Shown here one piece after another: positions 41,271-50,607 of a stretch of 64,000 nt of DNA. Within the stretch, counting starts at the first letter, position 1. The number at the start of each line of letters is the position of its first letter. Origin of the DNA: Zunongwangia profunda SM-A87 (GTDB lineage Bacteria; Bacteroidota; Bacteroidia; Flavobacteriales; Flavobacteriaceae). The DNA lies in assembly GCF_000023465.1 (NCBI RefSeq), contig NC_014041.1, positions 4,579,501 to 4,643,500 of the forward strand, in the 5' to 3' direction. The notes beneath the pieces were generated by a model. That model made no database searches. It had not been told where the DNA came from and worked only from the letters and a program-made list of their open reading frames with translations. A program made the position numbers and the translations under genes.

Positions 41271-41408
41271 TCTTTATGTTATTAATAGAATCTCACTCAA
41301 TTATCGATCCTTAAATACTATGCCTTTTAAGAAATAAAATTGTTGTAAAAAGACCACACTGCACCTGTTTTGATTGAAACTATATTATTGATTGATACTG
41401 CTAATATA

Positions 41409-41442
41409 AACTAATCATTTAGTTTAAACTAACCTATTAGTT
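41409..41442 (-). promoter_or_regulatory. Twin BlaI-type operators
   Basis: AACTAATCATTTAGTT (41409-41424) and AACTAACCTATTAGTT (41427-41442), each with arms AACTAA/TTAGTT and a 4-bp centre. They are adjacent to a -7-like TATATTAG on the minus strand (41401-41408). BlaI-family operators are dyads of the TACTA/TAGTA kind. The 329-bp gap 41271-41599 holds no gene. Confidence 0.65.
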
Positions 41443-41599
41443 GAAAAATTCAAACTTTAACATTTTATCCTTCTCCTTAAAACCAAACAAAGCCTTCTGT
41501 AAATTTTATTTTCATTCAACTTTAATAGAAAACTAACATAAATAGCTTGTAAAAGCACTATCTTGAAATTACAAATTATTAGATCTACAAATACCTGAT

Positions 41600-42388
41600 A
41601 TGAAAACTTTGCAAGACCCGAAGCAATTAGATTCGGCGATAAAAAATTTGGAAGAAATCCAATTAAAATTCAACAAAAATAAACCGCTTATTTTTCTAGA
41701 CTTTGATGGCACCCTGGCGCCAATTGTAGAGAATCATGAAGATGCAGGGATGGATGATGAAACCAGAGAAATTGTGAAGCAACTTTCTAACAAATACGCT
41801 ATTGCCGTGGTTAGTGGTCGTGGTTTAAGCGATGTGCGTAATAAAGTTGGACTCTCTGATATTTACTATGCCGGTAGCCACGGATTTGAAATTGCCGGGC
41901 CTAATAATTTTGAGAAAGATAATGAAGAGGCTAAAAAAATGCTCCCGGTTTTTACCCAAATCGAGCAAACACTCCGGCAGGAATTAAACAAGATAGACGG
42001 TGTTCGCTTTGAGCGGAAAAAGTTCACACTGGCGATCCATTATCGACAAGTAGCGGAAGAAAAGATTTCAGAATTTCACAATATCATAGAAAATGTGGTT
42101 GAAAATTATCCAGACTTGCATAAAGGCGATGGTAAAAAAGTGGTCGAAATAAAACCGAATATCGATTGGCATAAAGGCAAAGCAGTTAATTTTCTTCGCA
42201 AAGAATTAAGTACACATAAAAATCCATTTTCCATTTATCTGGGAGATGATACGACAGATGAGGATGCTTTTAGGGAAATGGAAAATGGCATTGGAATCCT
42301 TGTGGGGGAACATGGCAATGATTCGTACGCCGATTATCGTATTGAAAACATCGAAGAAGTAAAACAATGTTTAAGTGCGCTATTATAA
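41600..42388 (+). CDS. otsB: Trehalose-6-phosphate phosphatase
   Basis: A 262-residue HAD-family phosphatase. The catalytic motif is FLDFDGTLAP (Asp 34 nucleophile, Asp 36). It also has VVSGR, the RFERKKFTLAIHYR cap segment and the metal motif YLGDDTTDEDAF. It removes phosphate from trehalose-6-phosphate to give trehalose, an osmoprotectant. No OtsA synthase is in the window. It is divergent from the BlaI operon. Confidence 0.93.
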   Translation: MKTLQDPKQLDSAIKNLEEIQLKFNKNKPLIFLDFDGTLAPIVENHEDAGMDDETREIVKQLSNKYAIAVVSGRGLSDVRNKVGLSDIYYAGSHGFEIAGPNNFEKDNEEAKKMLPVFTQIEQTLRQELNKIDGVRFERKKFTLAIHYRQVAEEKISEFHNIIENVVENYPDLHKGDGKKVVEIKPNIDWHKGKAVNFLRKELSTHKNPFSIYLGDDTTDEDAFREMENGIGILVGEHGNDSYADYRIENIEEVKQCLSALL

Positions 42389-42457
42389 GAATAGGTAATA
42401 TTCTAAAAACATTTGAACTACACTAAAATTGAACAATTTTATTCATAATTTTTAATC

Positions 42458-42961
42458 ATGACGATCCTTCTTATTAGTCTGTCAGTTATTTGTTTAGTCG
42501 TTGGTATTATTGGCAGCGTATTACCGGTTTTGCCAGGCGTACCCATTAGTTGGCTGGGATTGTTATTTTTTTACATTATCCCAGGCATCAGCATTGATTA
42601 CTGGTTTTTAGGAATTACACTGATTGTTGCTATCGCAATCTACGTACTGCAAATTATGATTCCTGCCATGGGAACCAAAAAATACGGCGGTAGTAAAGCA
42701 GGAATGATTGGCACCACCATAGGTTTAATTGTTGGTATTTTCACCCCAATTCCTTTCGCGATTTTAATTGGTCCTTTTGTGGGTGCATTCATTGGTGAAA
42801 TTGTAAATAAATCTGATTCTAAAACTGCTCTACGGGCAGCTTATGGTAGTTTTATAGGGTTTTTGGCTTCTACCTTTATGGAATTTATGGTAGCACTAAT
42901 TTTCTTTATTCTTTTTATTTACAAAGGATGGAGCTATAGAGATTTCATTTTTAGTTATTAA
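42458..42961 (+). CDS. DUF456 family membrane protein
   Basis: A 167-residue protein with about four to five membrane helices and glycine-rich DUF456 signatures: IGSVLPVLPGVPISWLGLL, GTKKYGGSKAGMIGTTIG and PFVGAFIGEIV. The function of the family is unknown. It lies 69 bp after otsB on the same strand and ends 3 bp from the convergent kinase-like gene. Confidence 0.87.
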   Translation: MTILLISLSVICLVVGIIGSVLPVLPGVPISWLGLLFFYIIPGISIDYWFLGITLIVAIAIYVLQIMIPAMGTKKYGGSKAGMIGTTIGLIVGIFTPIPFAILIGPFVGAFIGEIVNKSDSKTALRAAYGSFIGFLASTFMEFMVALIFFILFIYKGWSYRDFIFSY

Positions 42962-42964
42962 TCC

Positions 42965-44155
42965 TTAAATATATCTGGGGATAGCTACCCTAAATGTCGT
43001 TCCTTTACTTTCTTCTGAAGTTATTTCCATTTGCCCGCCCATTTCCAGTACCAAATGTCTAACCAGTTTTAACCCCAGTCCATAATGATCTTCACCAACC
43101 AAACCTTCTTTAGCCTGCATTGATGAATCCATTATATCGGCAATAGCTTCTGGCTGCAGAAAAGTCGATCCATCCTCAATCTCTACACTAAGCTTTGCCA
43201 TATCTGAGGTTCCGCTATTTTTTAATCCAATCACTACTTTAATTTCTGAAACTTTACTTGCATAGATAATCGCATTAGAGATAAGATTACCGGAAATTTG
43301 GGTAATTTTTTGCCGTGAAAATTTTTGTTTATGATTTCCAGGCAATAAATCTATGCTTAGTGATACATTTTTAGATATTGCCAAACTACTATACAAGGCC
43401 AGTAACTTATTCTTTAGTTCGGTTATCGTAATACTTGCTTTTGCAAATTCCAGAAAGTCACTATTGTTTTTCTCTAAAATGCCACTAATAATATCCAGAA
43501 GTTCTGTACTACTTTGCCCAGAGAGATGAAGATACTGCTTTAAGACGGCAACTTCATCCTCATCTTCGGCAAGTTTACTTAACCCTAAAACTCCACTTAC
43601 CGGTCCTCTAAGATCATATCCTAACTCTCGCTGTGCGGCATGCATGTCATGAAAACGGCGATTTACTTCGGCCATTTTTTTAATTCCTTCCAGTTTTTCA
43701 ACAATTTCAGCGCCTATGAGTTTTAAAGACTGTTGCTGATCTTTATTTAATGTATGCCCAACCTCATCAATAATACAAAGCGCTCCAATCGCATTCCCTT
43801 CAGAAGTTCTTAACGGTACTCCAAAATAATATCCATACTTGTCATCCAGTGGTACATTAAACTTATCATTATCTCTAAAATTTTTGACTTCCAAAGACTC
43901 TTTCTCTCCGATGGTAAATTGACAAACCGATAATTCTCTACGCATAACTGTGGGATCCATTCCGTTCGCAGCAATGGACCACTGCCAGTAAGAATCTAAA
44001 ATATTCACTAAAGAAAGTTCTGCTCCTGTGATACCAGAAGCTAGTTCCGTTAAATTTTTAAACATTTCCTGTAGGTTCTGGTAATCCAGATCTAGTTGAG
44101 AAACTTCGAGAATTCTTTTAAACTCGGCTTCAGAAGAATCGTTGGGTTCTATCAT
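42965..44155 (-). CDS. GAF-domain histidine-kinase-like protein lacking the phospho-acceptor His
   Basis: A 396-residue soluble protein with a GAF domain (about 30-160), a HisKA-like helix pair and an HATPase_c domain (about 280-395). The normal HE/DLRxP box is GYDLRGPVSG, so the histidine is replaced by Tyr 180. The N box (NLISNAI) and the G2 box (HYGLGLKLVRHLVLEMGG) are kept, but the G1 box is EDGSTF instead of DxGxG. It probably cannot autophosphorylate in the usual way and may be a pseudokinase or a scaffold sensor. No response regulator is adjacent. Confidence 0.8.
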   Translation of the reverse strand: MIEPNDSSEAEFKRILEVSQLDLDYQNLQEMFKNLTELASGITGAELSLVNILDSYWQWSIAANGMDPTVMRRELSVCQFTIGEKESLEVKNFRDNDKFNVPLDDKYGYYFGVPLRTSEGNAIGALCIIDEVGHTLNKDQQQSLKLIGAEIVEKLEGIKKMAEVNRRFHDMHAAQRELGYDLRGPVSGVLGLSKLAEDEDEVAVLKQYLHLSGQSSTELLDIISGILEKNNSDFLEFAKASITITELKNKLLALYSSLAISKNVSLSIDLLPGNHKQKFSRQKITQISGNLISNAIIYASKVSEIKVVIGLKNSGTSDMAKLSVEIEDGSTFLQPEAIADIMDSSMQAKEGLVGEDHYGLGLKLVRHLVLEMGGQMEITSEESKGTTFRVAIPRYI

Positions 44156-44409
44156 ACATGTGGTTGAAAGTCAAAGTAAATTACGTATTTTCAATCACAT
44201 AGACAATATAAATCTTTTTCAGCAGTGAAGAGGCTCGCTTTTGCTAAAATCAAAAATAGCATATGCAATCCTAACACTAGACGATATAAAAGTATATGTT
44301 AATTCGACTAAAATTAGCTAAGACTATAATTAACAAAGGTTTATACGCCAATATTTAAGATCATAGATTGTGTTCCATACTTTTACTTTAAACCAAAAAG
44401 ACTATTATT

Positions 44410-45078
44410 ATGAAAAAGAATGTGATTAAATTATCCGCACTGGCTATTGGTCTTACAGGTGTTGTAAGTTTGTCTTCTTGTAAGCATACAGAATCTGATA
44501 AAGAGGCTCCGTTAGCTGATAAAAGTGATATGGAAATAGAGCAAAATGAAAATACAGATAACTCTTATCCAGCGAATCCAACCGCAGAATATCTAGCTTA
44601 TGTAGATCAATCTACGCTTGAACCTGGAGAAGACCTTCATACCAAAGAAGCTATAAATAAGTTAGCAGCAGCCGTTGAAGAAAAATCACAGAACCTTAAA
44701 GCGACTCCAAATGATAGCCTAACAGCTATAGTGCCTAATGTGGATGACAATATCGAAACAGATACTACAATTACGACAGATAGTTTTTATTCTAAAGGAC
44801 ATGTAGTTGTAAACGTACTGGAAAATCTACAAAAAGAAAACTTCCCAGAATTATCTGATGATATTAACGAATTAAAAGAAAGTTGGAACAAATTAGAAAA
44901 AGTAAAAAAAACAAATTATGGCGAAATGGCCGTAAATTCTTTTTTTAATAAAGCGGCAGATCTTTTAGAGGAAATGAATACAAACACTCCAGATGGGACA
45001 GTCTCTGCCAGTTACGTGGGTAGTGATTCCACTCAATACAGCACCAAAGGGGATACCATCAAAATGAAGAAGCAATAA
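44410..45078 (+). CDS. Hypothetical lipoprotein
   Basis: A 222-residue protein with a lipoprotein signal (LTGVVSLSSCKHTESDK, Cys 24). It is acidic, low in hydrophobic residues and predicted to be helical, with no recognised domain. It stands alone, followed by a strong terminator (45107-45131). It is likely a periplasmic or outer-membrane anchored protein; function unknown. Confidence 0.75.
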   Translation: MKKNVIKLSALAIGLTGVVSLSSCKHTESDKEAPLADKSDMEIEQNENTDNSYPANPTAEYLAYVDQSTLEPGEDLHTKEAINKLAAAVEEKSQNLKATPNDSLTAIVPNVDDNIETDTTITTDSFYSKGHVVVNVLENLQKENFPELSDDINELKESWNKLEKVKKTNYGEMAVNSFFNKAADLLEEMNTNTPDGTVSASYVGSDSTQYSTKGDTIKMKKQ

Positions 45079-45106
45079 TTAACATCAAATAAATTTAAAG
45101 TTGTAA

Positions 45107-45131
45107 GGGTCGTCTTTAGGCGACCTTTTTT
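45107..45131 (+). terminator. Terminator after the lipoprotein gene
   Basis: GGTCGTC (45108-45114) pairs with GGCGACC (45119-45125), one G-U pair and a TTTA loop, followed by TTTTTT. It touches the convergent LrgB stop. Confidence 0.85.
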
Positions 45132-45834
45132 AGTGGATAAAAGTAAATAACCAATTTAAAATATACGGTGCTAATAAGGCCGTAATTAAACCATTAAAAC
45201 ACATCGCCAAACCGCTATAGGTTCCTGCAGAAATACTAATTTCAAAAGCTTTCGCCGTACCAATACCGTGAGCTGCTGTGCCTAAAGCGGCACCAATAGC
45301 TTTTTTATTTTTCACTCCAAGTTTTTTAAGCACTATAGATCCAAAAGCATTCCCCAGGATTCCGGTAATAATTACGATTCCCGCGGTAATCTCGGGAATA
45401 CCTTCAAGAATTTTAGTGATTTCTATTGCAATAGGTGTAGTGACTGATTTAGCCACTAACGAGCGACTAATAATGTCTGGAGTACCACAAAGAATTAAAA
45501 TTAGGATTACTGAAATCATACCAATTAAACCACCAACAAAAACCGCAATAAGAAAAACTTTTAGATCATTTTTCACTTCTTCTAGTTTCTCATATAGAAA
45601 TACACCTAAAGCCACCACTGAAGGTCCTAAAAAAAAGCTAATGTATTTTGCGCCATTATTATAGGTTTCAAAATCGATATTAAACATCAGTAATACCACA
45701 ATGATCAGTACCACCGAAACGAAAACCCTGTTGAAAAAGATTCGACCTATTCTCTCCTGCAGTTTCCCTGAAATAAAATAAGCTAAAAGAGTTAGCGTAA
45801 CTCCGAATATAGGAAGGCAAAAAAAAACTGTCAT
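45130..45834 (-). CDS. LrgB/CidB family membrane protein
   Basis: A 234-residue protein with about six to seven membrane helices and the LrgB signatures KSVTTPIAIEI, GILGNAFG and GTAAHGIGTAKAFE. LrgB works with LrgA/CidA; the pair is linked to control of murein hydrolases, and plant and bacterial relatives export glycolate, pyruvate or similar acids. Its start overlaps the LrgA stop by 4 bp (ATGA). Confidence 0.9.
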   Translation of the reverse strand: MTVFFCLPIFGVTLTLLAYFISGKLQERIGRIFFNRVFVSVVLIIVVLLMFNIDFETYNNGAKYISFFLGPSVVALGVFLYEKLEEVKNDLKVFLIAVFVGGLIGMISVILILILCGTPDIISRSLVAKSVTTPIAIEITKILEGIPEITAGIVIITGILGNAFGSIVLKKLGVKNKKAIGAALGTAAHGIGTAKAFEISISAGTYSGLAMCFNGLITALLAPYILNWLFTFIH

Positions 45835-46166
45835 TTTTTATCGAGTTTTTGATAAACCGCACCTGTCACATATAATGATAACAGTGTACTTAATAGCACT
45901 GCAATTGTCACCGGCATCCAGTACTCTGCAATTAGATTGGCGTAAACCATTAAGCCCACTCCGTAAGGTATAAAGAACACAACCAGATATTTCACTAAAA
46001 AATCGGAGGCTGGTTTTACATCTTTAAGCTTTATAAGCTTAAAAAATAAGGCAAGAAAAATAAGAAGCATCCCAATAATATTTCCTGCAACAGGAACGTC
46101 TAAAAAATAATGGATCAATTCCCCTAAAAATAAAAAGCAAAAAATATAGATTAAAGATTTAAGCAT
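45831..46166 (-). CDS. LrgA/CidA family membrane protein
   Basis: A 111-residue protein with four membrane helices. Marks are GELIHYFLDVPVAGNIIGMLLIF and the FIPYGVGLMVY loop, typical of the holin-like CidA/LrgA family. It overlaps the creatininase stop by 1 bp (TAATG) and LrgB by 4 bp, so the three genes are translationally coupled. Confidence 0.88.
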   Translation of the reverse strand: MLKSLIYIFCFLFLGELIHYFLDVPVAGNIIGMLLIFLALFFKLIKLKDVKPASDFLVKYLVVFFIPYGVGLMVYANLIAEYWMPVTIAVLLSTLLSLYVTGAVYQKLDKK

Positions 46167-46927
46167 TATTCGTACAAATTGTTGACATCTGCATGATGCA
46201 ATTCTACAAGAAAATCTGCTATTTTTTTAGTTACCGCTTCTATAAATTTTTGACCTTTTTTAGCTGTTGCATTTTTAGGGTTGCCTACTCCGGTATCTTT
46301 AGTAACTGCTCTCCATTGTCGCTGGCTACTTACCCATCCTTCTCTTAATCCCTTTATTTTATAATTTTTAGCACTGCCATCACCAGCTTCTTCTAACGGC
46401 AAAACAAGATCTGGTGCCAGATGCATCACTACCGATGTTTCTAGTTCCCCTGCATGATCACCAGGATCATCAAAATAGGCTTTAGCATCTAAAGCCTGAA
46501 ACCAATTTAATGTACAGGTAAAAATAGTGGGAAATTCTATACTTAGTTCGCGTATCATTTGTTTAAAATGATTCCCGCCGTGGGAATTAAAAATAACCAG
46601 CTTATTGATTCCACTTCGATGCAATACCTGGGCTACATCTTTTAAAATCGCATATTGCGTAGAGGGATTTAAGTTCATACAAAAAGGAATGTCCATTTGC
46701 CCTGTATTAACACCAAAAGGAATAGTGGGAAGCAACAATACTTTAGCCCCTTGCTCCCAGGCTTTACGGCAGGTTTCTTTGGCCACGCCATGAGCTTCAA
46801 TATTATCGGTAGCATAGGGTAAATGGTAATTATGAGCCTCTGTCGCTCCCCAGGGTAAAATAGCTATTTCGTAGTGTTCGTCTTTTACATTTTTCCAATT
46901 GGTTTCAGCAAGGATATAGGGTTTCAT
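46166..46927 (-). CDS. Creatininase family amidohydrolase
   Basis: A 253-residue protein of the creatininase fold. Metal-binding residues are visible in WGATEAHNYHLPYATDN (Glu 30, His 32/35, Asp 41), FNSHGGNHF and GDHAGELETS (Glu). Family members open cyclic amides (creatinine, riboflavin-precursor amides and others), so the exact substrate is unknown. It lies 14 bp after the GH20-like gene and overlaps LrgA by 1 bp. Confidence 0.88.
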   Translation of the reverse strand: MKPYILAETNWKNVKDEHYEIAILPWGATEAHNYHLPYATDNIEAHGVAKETCRKAWEQGAKVLLLPTIPFGVNTGQMDIPFCMNLNPSTQYAILKDVAQVLHRSGINKLVIFNSHGGNHFKQMIRELSIEFPTIFTCTLNWFQALDAKAYFDDPGDHAGELETSVVMHLAPDLVLPLEEAGDGSAKNYKIKGLREGWVSSQRQWRAVTKDTGVGNPKNATAKKGQKFIEAVTKKIADFLVELHHADVNNLYE

Positions 46928-46941
46928 AGATTTCTTTTATT

Positions 46942-48603
46942 TTAAAAGAATGGGGAATAATCATAGTTTCTTTTATCCAACTTCCCCTTAAGATTGCTAT
47001 TGAAACCGGATTTAAAACTATACCAGTTTAAAGAATCCTGATTAGACCATAAAACTTCTGATAAGGCAGGCAGTCTTGGTAACAAATGTTTAAAAGCCAA
47101 TTCTTCTGAAAAAATATAGTCTGACCTTAAAGTTGCCTCTGCTCCTAAAATAGTAGAATGTTTTTGAAATGTCCTATGATAAAGATAAACATCCTTTGTG
47201 TTTAAATATCCTCCAAAGGATATTTGATCCTTATCTTTTTTCTTTGTAGGATATTTTGAAAAATCCAAAAAGTTTTGATTATCTAAAATAATAACATTCT
47301 TGTGTTTACCTGATTCCTTCTGAATATCCGCCATTAAAACCACTTGTGATCTTGATGTAACTGATACCGATGCTATGTCACCGATAATCATCTTTTTACC
47401 CGAGGTTTCACTCCAGTTTTTTAAATTATTAATAAAAAAATCATCCAAATCACTGGTCTTTTGAAAGCCTAGATTTTTTAATTCCTTATCCTCTATGTAT
47501 TTAGAACGCGCCCCTAAACCCGAAACTTGTATATATTTAGAAGGAAACAAACCTTTTAGCTCATTAAAAACAGATTTAAAAAACAGTAAAGATTCAGAAG
47601 TAGGATAAATATAATTATCAAACTCTCCCCACTCTGTTTTCACATTATATTCCTTTTGGCCGCCCAGTCCGGGATAAGCTGCAAGGATTGCCGAAGCATG
47701 ACCAGGAAAACTAATTTCAGGAATAATTTCTATATGCCTGTCCTTTGCATAATCCACTATTTCACGAATATCCTCCTGCGTATAAAAATGAAAGTATTCT
47801 TTACCATCACCTTTAAAAGGATTAAAATTTTTACCTTCGATTGTTTCTGCTCTTCTAGCTCCAATAGCAGTAAGTTCAGGATAGCTTTTTATTTCTATAC
47901 GCCACCCCTGATCATCTGATAAATGCCAAATAAAATAGTTCATTTTATGCATGGCCAGCACATCGATATACTTCTTAATAAAATCAATAGAAAAAAAATG
48001 TCTGGAAACATCTAATTTCATACCGCGAAATAAAAATTTGGGAGAATCATAGATCTCACAGGTCGGCACAGTCATGTTGTTTCCTATTATCCCTCTTTTT
48101 ACATAGATTATCAGTTTATTCTCTGAACCTGCATTTTCTTCTTCAGCAATATCTGGCATTAATTGCCTTAGCGTCTGAATTCCATAAAAAACGCCTTTTT
48201 CATTTTTGGCTACGATTTTTATATAATCCTTAGTAATCTTTAAACTATAACCTTCCTCCTCTTTCATTTTTCTATCTATCATTAAATAAATTCCATACTT
48301 ATTTAAATGATCCATATCTTCATCTAAACGATATCGTATATTATTTGGTTGCCCTTTAAGAAAAGATAGCAGATAATAGGCCTCTGAAATTGTTTCTACA
48401 GCAGTATAAATTTTTGTTTTCGAATTCATTTGAAACTTCCCTTTTTCCATCTTAACGATAGAATCCGGAAGTGGAATTACTGCAAAATTTTTATCAGAAT
48501 TGGACAAGTCAGCCAATACACGCTTCATGCCTTCATTTGGTTCTTCTTTATTCGCACATGAGGCCAAAACAAAAAGTAACATTATGAAAAAGTAATTTTT
48601 CAT
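46942..48603 (-). CDS. GH20 (beta-N-acetylhexosaminidase) relative lacking the catalytic Asp-Glu
   Basis: A 553-residue lipoprotein (MLLFVLASC signal). GH20 features are an N-terminal GH20b domain (about 40-180), FRGMKLDVSRHF, HLSDDQGWRIEI and PEISFPGHASA. The normal catalytic HxGGDE motif is replaced by QVSGLGA (359-365), so Asp and Glu become Leu 363 and Gly 364. Downstream active-site Trp/Asp motifs are also lost (IIGDIAS for the usual WDE-type box). It keeps the fold but is very likely inactive as a hexosaminidase and may bind sugar or act as a scaffold. It is the first gene of the creatininase-LrgA-LrgB operon. Confidence 0.85.
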   Translation of the reverse strand: MKNYFFIMLLFVLASCANKEEPNEGMKRVLADLSNSDKNFAVIPLPDSIVKMEKGKFQMNSKTKIYTAVETISEAYYLLSFLKGQPNNIRYRLDEDMDHLNKYGIYLMIDRKMKEEEGYSLKITKDYIKIVAKNEKGVFYGIQTLRQLMPDIAEEENAGSENKLIIYVKRGIIGNNMTVPTCEIYDSPKFLFRGMKLDVSRHFFSIDFIKKYIDVLAMHKMNYFIWHLSDDQGWRIEIKSYPELTAIGARRAETIEGKNFNPFKGDGKEYFHFYTQEDIREIVDYAKDRHIEIIPEISFPGHASAILAAYPGLGGQKEYNVKTEWGEFDNYIYPTSESLLFFKSVFNELKGLFPSKYIQVSGLGARSKYIEDKELKNLGFQKTSDLDDFFINNLKNWSETSGKKMIIGDIASVSVTSRSQVVLMADIQKESGKHKNVIILDNQNFLDFSKYPTKKKDKDQISFGGYLNTKDVYLYHRTFQKHSTILGAEATLRSDYIFSEELAFKHLLPRLPALSEVLWSNQDSLNWYSFKSGFNSNLKGKLDKRNYDYSPFF

Positions 48604-48717
48604 AGGGGTTTGAGGTAGAAAGATTAGGTTTCGGAAAATTACAACTTTGATATTGTAAAACTCACAAGGATATTTTAAAATTTGACAATTCTTCAGTAGT
48701 TTTCATAAGCTAAATTT

Positions 48718-48725
48718 TAAATTTG
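48718..48725 (+). promoter_or_regulatory. -7 element of the flavin monooxygenase gene
   Basis: TAAATTTG, an exact TAnnTTTG match, 14 nt before the ATG at 48740. Confidence 0.5.
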
Positions 48726-48739
48726 CAGCAAAACAAAGC

Positions 48740-49774
48740 ATGTTCGATTTTATAATTATTGGGGCGGCGCAGGCCGGTCTTGCCATGGGCTATTATTTAA
48801 AAAAAGCGGGATATAATTTTCTTATTCTTGATAAAGAAGAGGAAATTGGCTCCTCATGGCTTAACCGCTGGGATTCCCTTAAATTATTTACGCCAACAGA
48901 GTTTAACCATTTACCCGGTATGGATTTTCCGGCCAAAAAGGGACATTATCCCTCTAAAACAGAAGTTGCGAATTACTTTAAAATCTATGCTGAAAAGTTC
49001 GAATTTCCGCTTCGGTTAAATACCCTTGTGACTTCAGTAAAAAAGGATAAATCTATATTCTTTATTGAAACAGAGCAACAACAAATTCAGGCTAAAAATG
49101 TAATTATAGCTACCGGGCCTTTTCATATCCCCTACACCCCGCCGTTTTATAAAAAATTAAGCCCTACCATAGTACAAATTCATAGTAATTATTATAAAAA
49201 TCCAGAACAATTACAAAAAGGAAACACTCTGGTTGTGGGTGCCGGTGACTCTGGCTTCCAGATTCTAGATGAAATTTCAGCATTGGGACAGCAAACCTAT
49301 TTTTCAGGAGCTACCAATGTAAAAGTACTTCCACAAGAATTTCTTGGTAAAACCTTATGGTGGTGGTTTAGTAAAACCGGATTTTTAAATTTCAGTAAAG
49401 ATTCATGGATCGGAAAAAAAATAAATAAAAGCAGGCAACCTATTATTGGCACCGATGTAAAAGAAATTTTATCCAGACGAAATGTGGAAGCCGTAGGTAA
49501 AACCATCGATGCAGAAGAACAAATTATTTATACTGAAAAAAAAGAACTCACAGATATTAGCAATATTATTTGGGCAACCGGCTACCGACCAAATTTTAGC
49601 TGGATAGAGGGATTAGAGCTTACCAAAGAAGGTTATCCTAAACATAAACGTGGTATAAGCAATACCAAAGGTCTTTATTTTATAGGCCTCCCGTGGCTAC
49701 ATACCCGTGGATCTGCAACTTTGGGAGGCATTAAAAATGATGCTAAATATTTAATTGACTTTATAGAAAATTAA
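48740..49774 (+). CDS. Flavin-containing monooxygenase-like NAD(P)/FAD oxidoreductase
   Basis: A 344-residue protein with an N-terminal FAD-binding motif (IIGAAQAGLAMGYYL), a second dinucleotide motif (LVVGAGDSGFQI) and the late ATGYRPNF motif of flavoprotein monooxygenases of the CzcO/YpdA type. It should oxidise a small substrate with NAD(P)H; the substrate is unknown. It is convergent with the USP gene, overlapping it by 4 bp at the stop codons. Confidence 0.88.
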   Translation: MFDFIIIGAAQAGLAMGYYLKKAGYNFLILDKEEEIGSSWLNRWDSLKLFTPTEFNHLPGMDFPAKKGHYPSKTEVANYFKIYAEKFEFPLRLNTLVTSVKKDKSIFFIETEQQQIQAKNVIIATGPFHIPYTPPFYKKLSPTIVQIHSNYYKNPEQLQKGNTLVVGAGDSGFQILDEISALGQQTYFSGATNVKVLPQEFLGKTLWWWFSKTGFLNFSKDSWIGKKINKSRQPIIGTDVKEILSRRNVEAVGKTIDAEEQIIYTEKKELTDISNIIWATGYRPNFSWIEGLELTKEGYPKHKRGISNTKGLYFIGLPWLHTRGSATLGGIKNDAKYLIDFIEN

Positions 49775-50607
49775 ACTTCATGACGTTTATAATTTTCTGT
49801 AGGCAACACTAAAAATGGTATTTTTACATTGTAAGCTACCTCGTGTACCAGTGAGCTAAACAGCAGTTTTTCTATAAACGTATGTTTGTTTTTAACCATA
49901 ACCAGCATTTCTACAGGGTTTTCTTTTTGGTATTCCTGCAAAGCATCCATCACGCTATCCCGGTTTATCCTTCCAAAAATATAACCATAATCATCAAAAT
50001 ATTTTTGGAGGGCTTCTTTAGATTTTTGCTGGTTCTCCTCCAGATCTTTACCAAAACTAACATTAAGAATATGAACTTTTGCTTCAAACTGCTCTACGAT
50101 ACTTTTTAAAAACCATAAATCGTACTCAGCAAAGTCTAGTTTCAAATCGTTTGGAAACAAGATGTTTTTTGGTTCTTTATAAGTAGCTCCCGCAGGGATA
50201 GCGAGTAAAGGGCACTTAGCCACTTTAATAGCATGAACAGTATTCGTACCAAAAATAAGTTCGCTTCCATCCTGAGCCCCTTCGGTTCCCATGATGATTA
50301 AATCTATAGTCTCTTGAGCAACACGATCTTTAATTTCTTCATGTAACATTTTAAAGGTGGAAACTAATTCGAATTCATGGAGCTTATTGGGAAATTCTTC
50401 CTCGATTTTCTTTAGAAATCGCGATAAATTTTTAATCGAATTCTCTTTATATACTCCATACAAACTACTATAAATAATAAAATCTGCATTATAAAGCGTA
50501 TTAAGCAGAATAAATTTGGTTCTGGAATTTTTAAATAGTTGCAATGCGTACTGAATAGCATTGTAAGAATTATCAGAAAAATCAGTGGGTAAAAGCACAG
50601 TTCTCAT
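49771..50607 (-). CDS. Universal stress protein, tandem-domain type
   Basis: A 278-residue cytosolic protein with two USP domains. The first has VLLPTDFSDNSYNAIQYAL and LIIMGTEGAQDGSELIFGTN; the second is shorter and has EMLVMVKNKHTF and SSLVHEVAYNVKIPFLVLP. The glycine-rich ATP-binding loop is degenerate in the second domain. Such double-domain USPs are common in Bacteroidota and respond to stress or starvation. No operon partner. Confidence 0.88.
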   Translation of the reverse strand: MRTVLLPTDFSDNSYNAIQYALQLFKNSRTKFILLNTLYNADFIIYSSLYGVYKENSIKNLSRFLKKIEEEFPNKLHEFELVSTFKMLHEEIKDRVAQETIDLIIMGTEGAQDGSELIFGTNTVHAIKVAKCPLLAIPAGATYKEPKNILFPNDLKLDFAEYDLWFLKSIVEQFEAKVHILNVSFGKDLEENQQKSKEALQKYFDDYGYIFGRINRDSVMDALQEYQKENPVEMLVMVKNKHTFIEKLLFSSLVHEVAYNVKIPFLVLPTENYKRHEV

